Assembly (NCBI GenBank): GCA_002685655.1
Contig: NYXM01000028.1
Coordinates: 1-23,059, forward strand
DNA length: 23,059 nt
Source of the DNA: Planctomycetaceae bacterium
GTDB lineage: Bacteria > Planctomycetota > Planctomycetia > Pirellulales > Pirellulaceae
Direction of reading: 5' to 3'
Below the pieces are notes generated by a model that worked only from the letters and a program-made list of their open reading frames with translations, did not search any database and was not told the DNA's origin. The position numbers and the translations under genes were made by a program. Below, piece by piece: positions 1 through 5,624 of the stretch (positions are counted from its first letter, which is position 1; each line of letters starts with the position of its first letter).

Positions 1-368
1 AGGGAGAGGGTGCTAAAGTCGGACTGTCGTCCTGGAGCGCTAGGCTCTTGAAAGGTCGCCTGGCGTACCGGCTGACCAGCCAGCGGAAAAGAAGAGAGTG
101 ACGTGCTGGTGATGATTTCGCTGACCGTCGATTCTGGTAGTCGCCGAATTGGTGCGTCGCTTTCGGACCGATGGCTCCCAGGTGGTTGGGGCGTCGTGAT
201 GGTCCTCTTCGCAACAGCCGTTGCCAGCTGCGTCTCAGGATTCGGTTTCAGTCCGGCGCACCCGATCACGCCGCTCAGCAGCAGGGCCATTAGCCAACCT
301 GTGCGGCAGCTACGGCGAGCGATCGCTTGCCGGCGAAATGCTGGTTCCTTGCTGATCGTCACTGCCAT
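1..368 (-). CDS. Partial exported lipoprotein, probably outer-membrane factor of an RND efflux locus (N-terminal 122 residues)
   Basis: The frame from the ATG at 368 stays open to the left edge of the window, so only the N-terminus is present. It begins with an Arg-rich n-region and then a hydrophobic stretch ending in a lipobox (LSGVIGC, Cys near residue 37), so a lipidated envelope protein is seen directly. The following ~85 residues are a low-complexity Ser/Thr/Pro-rich linker with no recognisable domain. An AAGG motif sits 6 nt before the ATG. An in-frame ATG at about residue 27, just before the hydrophobic core, is an alternative start. The gene lies 27 nt downstream of the efflux-pump chimera on the same strand. 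In RND loci this position is usually taken by the TolC/OprM-type outer-membrane lipoprotein, so that role is inferred from position and lipobox only. Another lipoprotein cannot be excluded. Confidence 0.7.
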   Translation of the reverse strand, partial: MAVTISKEPAFRRQAIARRSCRTGWLMALLLSGVIGCAGLKPNPETQLATAVAKRTITTPQPPGSHRSESDAPIRRLPESTVSEIITSTSLSSFPLAGQPVRQATFQEPSAPGRQSDFSTLS

Positions 369-395
369 GACTTCCCTTGGGGGGTTCGATTCCGA

Positions 396-1292
396 CTATT
401 CGTTCTTCGCTGGGACGGGCGACACTTCCTGACCGTCGGTCAACTGGCCAACACCAGAACGTACGACCTGGTCACCCGCCATGATCCCCGATTCGATCCC
501 AACGATCGCGCCGTCTCGGTAGTTTGTCGTGACTTCGCGACGATGGCACGTCGTTCCCTCGACAACAAACACGTAGGAACGATCATCGATGATCGTCAGC
601 GCCGACGTGGGTATCACCGGTGTTTCTTTGAACTCGGCCAACTGGATCGTCACGTAGCCAAAGTAGCCGGGAAGCAATTTCCGATCGTCGTTAGGCAAGT
701 CAATTTCGACGCGCAACATCCGAGACATGCTGTTCAGCGCCGCAGAGAATCTCGTCACCGTGCCTTCAATCTTTGTACCCGGCAGCACGTTGATGCGGTC
801 GAACACTACGGCGTCGCCTTCGTTCAACCAACGCACTTCTTTCATTGGCAGGTCAACGAGTAACCGAACGGTGTTGATCCTTGAAATCGTCACCAACGGC
901 AGTGCCGCACTGTTGCCATCGGCGGGCTTGATGAACGCGCCGGGATAGAACATGTCACTGACCGCATAGCTGGTCACTTGCGACATCGCCGTGTCGCTGG
1001 AAATGTCTTCCCGAAAAAAATCCTTCACTACGCAGACTCCAGGCATCGCCTTGGCTTCCTGGTGCTCGATGCCAACCGACTGGCCGGTCCAACGTTCCAG
1101 TCGGCTCATGATGTCGCGTTCCATCACTTCAGGCGGCATACCCGGGTAGAACGTGACGATCTGAACGGCTGGTGTCTTGAAAATGGGCAACAGGTCGGAT
1201 GGGATTTTCTGATATGACGTCACACCTACCACGACAAGGGCTAGCGCCAAGACGACGATCAAATGCGGGTTCTTCAGTGCCGCTCGAATCAT
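396..1292 (-). CDS. Chimeric ORF: N-terminus of RND efflux pump fused to C-terminus of periplasmic adaptor (MFP/HlyD); probable deletion remnant
   Basis: The 298-residue product has two unrelated halves. Residues 1-116 match the start of an AcrB-type RND permease: a first TM helix (about 11-27), then motifs such as IPSDLLPIFKTPAVQIVTFY, PGMPPEVMERDIMSRLE and QSVGIEH. Residues 117-298 match the end of an RND adaptor: PGAFIKPADGNSA (second half of the lipoyl/barrel region), a beta-barrel, and a membrane-proximal domain with TPVIPTSALTI, VFVVEGT and GDQVVRSGVGQL. A full pump is about 1,000 residues or more and an adaptor about 350-450, so the pump body and the adaptor N-terminus, coiled coil included, are missing. 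The junction lies near 944 and keeps the frame. Start chosen at 1292 because the pump N-terminus begins there (MIRAALKNPH) and GAGGA lies 10 nt upstream; the longer open frame to 1625 has no protein-like character. Efflux function is unlikely. Confidence 0.85.
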   Translation of the reverse strand: MIRAALKNPHLIVVLALALVVVGVTSYQKIPSDLLPIFKTPAVQIVTFYPGMPPEVMERDIMSRLERWTGQSVGIEHQEAKAMPGVCVVKDFFREDISSDTAMSQVTSYAVSDMFYPGAFIKPADGNSAALPLVTISRINTVRLLVDLPMKEVRWLNEGDAVVFDRINVLPGTKIEGTVTRFSAALNSMSRMLRVEIDLPNDDRKLLPGYFGYVTIQLAEFKETPVIPTSALTIIDDRSYVFVVEGTTCHRREVTTNYRDGAIVGIESGIMAGDQVVRSGVGQLTDGQEVSPVPAKNE

Positions 1293-1408
1293 CTGATCTG
1301 AGTCCTCGACCTGAAACGTCCCAACCGATGGGAGTTTTCTTGCGAAAGGTAGGAAGTGAACGGGATCGCGTAGGTGTGGCTTCGGCGGAGTTGTGTGTGG
1401 CCACCAAC

Positions 1409-1443
1409 GGGGCGGACCGATGCTCGGCGGCAACGTCCGCCCC
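1409..1443. repeat. Small inverted repeat with 9-bp arms
   Basis: GGGGCGGAC at 1409-1417 is the exact reverse complement of GTCCGCCCC at 1435-1443, with a 17-nt loop. Part of it (CGGCGGCAACGTCCGC, 1425-1440) recurs exactly at 14813-14828 between two amidohydrolase genes, so it may belong to a dispersed repeat. No T-run follows on either strand, so a terminator role is not supported. Confidence 0.5.
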
Positions 1444-1599
1444 ACGGCTGTGCAAACAAACACCGCCAATCGGGTGCGGTCGGAATGTGTCCATAAAGAA
1501 TGTCGGTGAATCCTGCTGCAGGTGATGAGCGGTTTGTATGGATGCTGCGGAATTTCCCCGATTGACCAATTATTGGGGTGATGTGGGCTCGCCACCCCG

Positions 1600-1650
1600 G
1601 GTTGCAAGGCTCGCGTAAACGGCAAAGTTTGCCGAGCCTACGCAGCAACC
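1600..1650. repeat. REP-like imperfect palindrome
   Basis: A nested dyad: GGTTGC (1600-1605) pairs with GCAACC (1645-1650), AGGCTCG (1607-1613) with CGAGCCT (1633-1639), and the core CGGCAAA-G-TTTGCCG (1620-1634) is a perfect palindrome around one base. It lies about 100 bp before the phosphofructokinase start and has no T-run, so a mobile/REP-type repeat or a protein-binding site fits better than a terminator. Confidence 0.5.
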
Positions 1651-1754
1651 TACAGTTTCGAGGTTGGGGGGCGAGACTTGCCGTGCATTCGAGGGTGATA
1701 TTTCGGAACTGCTCCTTAAGAACAGCTAACATCATCAAACAAGGTATGGACAGC

Positions 1755-3110
1755 ATGGCACGCGACACGAAACGTCTGGGCATCTTGACCTCGGGAGGCG
1801 ATTGCCCTGGGCTAAACGCGGTCATCCGTGGTGCCGTCAAGACGGCCGAACGTCACGGCATTGAAACGGTCGGTTTCATTAAAGGCTATGAAGGCCTGGT
1901 TGATCCCGTCACCTATGTTCCGCTCAACAGTCAGAACACATCGGGGATCCTCACCCAAGGTGGCACGATTCTCAGTTCAACCAATAAAGGCCGGTTCGCA
2001 GCCCGCATCGGCATCGACAACCGCTTGGACCTGGACCCCAAACTGTTAGCCGGAGTGAAGGCAACCTGCGACCAGCTAGGTCTGGAAGGGCTGATCTGCG
2101 TGGGCGGCGACGGTTCGCTAGCGGTCGCGGAGCAGTTTCACGAATACGGAATCCCAGTCGTTGGCGTTCCCAAGACGATTGACAACGACCTCTCCGCAAC
2201 TGCGTTCACCTTTGGGTTTGATAGTGCCGTTGCGTGCGCCACCGACGCACTCGATCGCCTCCATACGACTGCGGCAAGCCACGAACGGATCATGGTGTTG
2301 GAAGTCATGGGTCGGCATGCTGGTTGGATCGCCCTGTACGCGGGGATCGCCGGTGGAGGCGACGTCATCTTGATTCCCGAGATTGCCTGGACCTACGAAG
2401 GCGTCTGCGCGAAGATCCTTGCGCGCGAGAAAATCGGCAAGCGATTCACACTGGTCGTCGTGGCGGAAGGGGCCGAATTGCCCGAAGGTGATACGGTAAC
2501 ACAGGAACGCCGGCAAGAGGCTCGGCAAACTCGTCTCGGTGGCATCGGTAATGTCGTGGCATATGAAATCGAACAGCGGTTGGGACGCGAGAGTCGAGTG
2601 GTGGTGTTGGGGCACTTGCAGCGTGGTGGACCGCCGACGACCTTCGATCGTGTGCTCGCAACCCAGTTCGGAGCCCACGCCGTCCGGCTGATCATCGAAG
2701 GTCGCTTTGGCGAGATGGTCTGCTACAATCCGCCGGCCGTGGAAAGCGTCCCGATCATCGAAGCAGTCAATCAGCTGTCGCGCGTTGAACACGACAGTTC
2801 AGTAGTCCAGGCAGCGCGAGCCCTGGGGATTAGCTTCGGCGACGCGGTCTCGACGGAGGGCCCGTTTTCGCAACCCCTAATCGCGTGCCCGAAGGCCACC
2901 GAATCATCCGTCACAGGGGCGCCGGCCGCGACATCGCCAGCCCCAGGGCCTACGGCCACCGAACCGGCAGCAACCGAACTGGCCAAGGCAACCTTCGCAA
3001 CGGCCTCAGCCACCCTGTCCGGCCAAGAGCCGACTGCAGACGGGGCAGCTCCCGATCTGCCGCTGGAATGGGCCATTGCCGCCGAATACAAGGAATCGCA
3101 CGTCTGGTAG
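1755..3110 (+). CDS. pfkA: 6-phosphofructokinase (mixed-substrate group III type) with low-complexity C-terminal tail
   Basis: Phosphorylates fructose 6-phosphate to fructose 1,6-bisphosphate, the committed step of glycolysis, in the cytoplasm. Signatures in order: GGDCPGLN (about residues 14-21, nucleotide loop), GGDGS (117-121), PKTIDND (139-145, catalytic Asp), MGRHAGW (185-191) and GHLQRGG (286-292). The Gly after the Asp of GGDGS is the ATP-type residue, whereas PPi enzymes have Asp there. The Lys of PKTIDND is typical of PPi and mixed-substrate group III enzymes. ATP is therefore the likelier donor, but PPi use is not excluded. The fold ends near residue 370; the last ~80 residues are Ala/Pro/Thr-rich and not part of the family. 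Start chosen at the ATG at 1755 because AAGG lies 10 nt upstream; the in-frame ATG at 1746 would add three residues. A lone gene, 162 bp before the response regulator. Confidence 0.96.
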   Translation: MARDTKRLGILTSGGDCPGLNAVIRGAVKTAERHGIETVGFIKGYEGLVDPVTYVPLNSQNTSGILTQGGTILSSTNKGRFAARIGIDNRLDLDPKLLAGVKATCDQLGLEGLICVGGDGSLAVAEQFHEYGIPVVGVPKTIDNDLSATAFTFGFDSAVACATDALDRLHTTAASHERIMVLEVMGRHAGWIALYAGIAGGGDVILIPEIAWTYEGVCAKILAREKIGKRFTLVVVAEGAELPEGDTVTQERRQEARQTRLGGIGNVVAYEIEQRLGRESRVVVLGHLQRGGPPTTFDRVLATQFGAHAVRLIIEGRFGEMVCYNPPAVESVPIIEAVNQLSRVEHDSSVVQAARALGISFGDAVSTEGPFSQPLIACPKATESSVTGAPAATSPAPGPTATEPAATELAKATFATASATLSGQEPTADGAAPDLPLEWAIAAEYKESHVW

Positions 3111-3170
3111 GTAGAGACTCGCCAAGTGCCGCGCGGCATCCTTTTGGCTCGAGTTCCCCAGTTCGGTTAC

Positions 3171-3200
3171 TTGAATTGATCGTGTCCTTCCGAGTAGGAT
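3171..3200 (+). promoter_or_regulatory. Possible sigma-70-like promoter for the response regulator
   Basis: TTGAAT (3171-3176) and TAGGAT (3195-3200) are spaced by 18 bp and lie 73 bp before the response-regulator start. Each matches four of six consensus positions. Planctomycete promoters are poorly defined, so this is only a suggestion. Confidence 0.25.
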
Positions 3201-3272
3201 GCCATGTCTCGGTTCATGCGCGTGGCACGATCCGTTTGAAACCAGTGATTATGCGACGAAGGTGTTATCTCG

Positions 3273-3701
3273 ATGGCAAAGAAGGCGAAAGCCGAAAACG
3301 CGGAAGAAACGGCGAAAGCCGATGGCGCTAAGGACAGCGCCAAGAAACGAGTTTTGTTGGTCGACGATGATCCGGAGATCATCGATGCCCTACGTTACGC
3401 ATTGAATGCGAAAGGATTCGAGACATTGATTGCCCGCGACGGCAATCAAGGACTCGCCATGGCCGAACGCGACGATCCCGATCTGGTGATCTTGGACATG
3501 ATGATGCCCAAGCGGAGCGGCTTTCTCGTTCTGGAAAAACTGCGTCGCACGCACCCCGTCCCCGTCCGGGTGATCATGATCACAGCCAACGAAGGCAGCC
3601 GGCATAAAGCGTACGCCGAAATGCTGGGGGTGGACGACTACATCCGCAAGCCGTTCGGAATGGACCGCCTGCTCGACAGCGTCGAGCGTCTGCTGGCGTA
3701 A
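3273..3701 (+). CDS. Single-domain response regulator (CheY-like receiver)
   Basis: A stand-alone phosphoacceptor protein that would be phosphorylated by a histidine kinase encoded elsewhere; no kinase lies in the window. All receiver residues are visible in the 142-residue product: acidic pair D31/D32 (VDDDPE), phosphoacceptor D75 (VILDMMMP), switch T104 (IMIT) and K126 (IRKPF). There is no DNA-binding or other output domain after the receiver, so it must act through protein contacts or as a phosphorelay intermediate. The first ~25 residues are a Lys/Ala/Glu-rich extension not usual in CheY. An AAGG motif lies 10 nt before the ATG. The hairpin at 3720-3776 probably ends the transcript, which makes this a monocistronic unit. 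Confidence 0.95.
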   Translation: MAKKAKAENAEETAKADGAKDSAKKRVLLVDDDPEIIDALRYALNAKGFETLIARDGNQGLAMAERDDPDLVILDMMMPKRSGFLVLEKLRRTHPVPVRVIMITANEGSRHKAYAEMLGVDDYIRKPFGMDRLLDSVERLLA

Positions 3702-3719
3702 GTAAGTAAAGAAACCGGT

Positions 3720-3776
3720 TGCAGAATAGGGGATAAGTCCGATTAACGCCTTATTGGACTTATCCCCTTTTCTGCA
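3720..3776. terminator. Bidirectional hairpin terminator between convergent genes
   Basis: Arms 3720-3740 and 3756-3776 (TGCAGAA, one mismatch, then GGGGATAAGTCC against GGACTTATCCCC) pair at 20 of 21 positions around a 15-nt loop. The hairpin lies between the ends of the convergent response-regulator and MFS genes, which fits a shared terminator. Only a short T-run (TTTT) is present and it is inside the distal arm. The arm is long for an intrinsic terminator, so it may also be a REP-type element. Confidence 0.7.
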
Positions 3777-3796
3777 CCAGTCACCGCTCGTTGGTA

Positions 3797-5224
3797 TCAG
3801 ACTTTCTCAGCTTTTTCTTCGTCAGCATCGGGAGTCATTTTGTCCCAGAAAGCCAGTCCAAACACCACGAAAACGACGCCAGCCAGAATGGCGGGGAAAA
3901 CCCAGTACAGTTGCCACTCGATTCCCGTTTGATTGATCAATTCTACCGTTATTGACTCGGATTCGGGGTAGCCTTTGTCGAACATTGCCAGCAGAGATTC
4001 AAGCGTAGTTCGACTTTGACCTTCCGTCGCAGTTTTAACTTCTGCTACCAGTGTTCCTGACGGAGCCACACCGTAGGTAGACTCGCCGACGTTGATCGTG
4101 TTAGGTAATGCGATCTCGGTAAATGGAATCGTACCGCCAAATGCGAATCGAAATCCAAAGAACATCCCTAGACCCTGAGTCAGGAAGACGAGTAAGCCTT
4201 GAGCCTGACCGCGGATTTCTTTCGGTGCCTTGTTGTCGGTGTACATGAATCCGGTGACAAAGAAAAAGTCGTAGCAGATTCCGTGTAAGGCGACGCCCAC
4301 GAACAGCATCCAGGAAACCTGGTCCGGTGCTCCCATCGCAAAGAGTGCATAACGCAGAACCCAGCAACCCATCCCAATCAACAACATCATCTTCACGCCG
4401 AGCTTGCGGAAGAAGAATGGAATCAGCAGCATGAAAAAGATTTCACTCATCTGACCGATGGTCATCATCGATCCAGCTTCTTTGAATCCTGCCGCGCCGA
4501 GAAAATTGGATGTCTGACCATAGTAATAACCAAGTGGGATGCAAATCAGTGCCGAGCAGATTGCGAAGACTGCGAATCCGGGATTCTTCATTAACTTCAT
4601 CGCGTCCAGCATCAAGAGAGATCTGATATTGAGCGGTTCGCCCTTTGCGGGTGGTGGCGTGTTCGGCAAAGTGAAACAATAAGCACCTAAGAGGAGCGAG
4701 CAGATAGCTCCTAACCAGAAGATGCTCAGCGAATCCGACCAACCTGCGAAGCCGACTCCCAATCCTGCGGCAATCCAACCGATCGTTCCCCAAACACGCG
4801 TCTTGGGATACAAATCCTGCGGAAGATTGGTAAAGGTGATCGTATTACTCAGGCCAAGTGTCGGCATGTAACAGCACATGTGGGCGATCATCAGCCAAAC
4901 CATGATCTTGCCGCCGTCTTCGCCTTGCGCCGCAAAGTACGGAACAAAACACATGATGACTCCGCCTAAAAGCATGAGCGCCCCCATCACGATTTGTGAG
5001 GGGAAAAAACGATCTGCGACCAGACCCAGAAAAAGTGGTGCAAAAATTGCAGCAATCGGCGCAGATTCAAATGCAGCCCCGATATAGTCGCCAAGCCCAT
5101 TACTGCCAAGCGCCAGGGCAAGCGTCGCAAACCATGCTCCCCACGTAAAGAACTGCAGGAACATCATCACCGAGAGTCGAATCAGTATGTTTGACGAATT
5201 GTCGGAATGCGTACCGCCACTCAT
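3797..5224 (-). CDS. MFS transporter, nucleoside:H+ symporter (NupG/XapB-like) family
   Basis: Inner-membrane proton-coupled carrier, by family likely for nucleosides. The 475-residue product has about 12 hydrophobic segments with a long central loop (about 185-215). Family-type motifs are visible: FFTWGAWF in TM1 (about 26-32), RVWGTIGW (143-150), YYYGQTSNFL (233-242) and GQMSEIFFMLLIPFFFRKLG (257-276). A hydrophilic loop of about 75 residues (roughly 375-445) before the last helix is longer than in E. coli NupG. The start at 5224 (MSGGTHSDN) is preceded by GGAG with a 10-nt spacer and leads directly into TM1; the upstream open frame to 5377 is unlike a protein. It diverges from the amidohydrolase operon across ~400 bp. 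Co-regulation with that operon is possible but unproven, and the substrate is not certain. Confidence 0.92.
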   Translation of the reverse strand: MSGGTHSDNSSNILIRLSVMMFLQFFTWGAWFATLALALGSNGLGDYIGAAFESAPIAAIFAPLFLGLVADRFFPSQIVMGALMLLGGVIMCFVPYFAAQGEDGGKIMVWLMIAHMCCYMPTLGLSNTITFTNLPQDLYPKTRVWGTIGWIAAGLGVGFAGWSDSLSIFWLGAICSLLLGAYCFTLPNTPPPAKGEPLNIRSLLMLDAMKLMKNPGFAVFAICSALICIPLGYYYGQTSNFLGAAGFKEAGSMMTIGQMSEIFFMLLIPFFFRKLGVKMMLLIGMGCWVLRYALFAMGAPDQVSWMLFVGVALHGICYDFFFVTGFMYTDNKAPKEIRGQAQGLLVFLTQGLGMFFGFRFAFGGTIPFTEIALPNTINVGESTYGVAPSGTLVAEVKTATEGQSRTTLESLLAMFDKGYPESESITVELINQTGIEWQLYWVFPAILAGVVFVVFGLAFWDKMTPDADEEKAEKV

Positions 5225-5624
5225 AGATTTAAAACTCCAAGGGATTGTCACCGGGAACTGGCGAATGGAGATCCATCTTGAAACACAGGTTGAGCATTCT
5301 AGTGAACTTCCGCAGCGGAAGAAAGCATTTGACGGCCACTCGAAGGATGTTTTCTCCTGGATGGGCGGATCGACCACCAGCTGGCAGACTTATGGCAGTA
5401 AGGCAGGCTCTAACTGAAATTGAACAAGACCTTGCCACCCGAAGGATTGGATGAGTAATCGTCACAAGATGCACGAAGCGTCACGGAAAACGCGTTGCAA
5501 CTTTCCAGCTTTGCACCAAGCATTTCTTGTATTGTCTGGATTTGCGGCTTGCTGCGTGGTAGCGTTGCACGTGTATTCTGTGCAATGCGTGCAGTCGGTG
5601 GACCGTAGTCAGTGAGTTTTCTCG
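5225..5624. promoter_or_regulatory. Divergent intergenic region with a TTGCAC-N9-GTGCAA dyad
   Basis: 400 bp between the MFS gene and the first amidohydrolase gene, with no credible gene. It must hold the MFS promoter and probably that of the whole amidohydrolase operon. The clearest structure is a perfect 6-bp inverted repeat, TTGCAC (5565-5570) and GTGCAA (5580-5585), 39 bp before the operon start. Its 21-bp span fits a dimeric regulator site. No convincing -35/-10 pair was found. Confidence 0.4.

Larger units (their letters stand above)
1293..1754. other. Divergent intergenic region upstream of the efflux chimera and phosphofructokinase
   Basis: About 460 bp with no credible gene; open frames here have no family resemblance and overlap one another. 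It should contain both divergent promoters, but I see no convincing -35/-10 pair. It holds two dyads: arms of 9 bp (GGGGCGGAC at 1409-1417, GTCCGCCCC at 1435-1443) around a 17-nt loop, and a larger hairpin at 1600-1650 listed separately. Confidence 0.6.

Noticed and set aside
103..863. Plus-strand open frames opposite the lipoprotein and the efflux chimera
   Set aside because: They overlap genes with clear family motifs on the minus strand and show no protein-like features.
1293..1625. Upstream extension of the efflux chimera to a start at 1625
   Set aside because: The extra 111 residues are Pro/His/Arg-rich with no similarity, whereas the pump N-terminus begins exactly at the ATG at 1292 with a ribosome-binding site.
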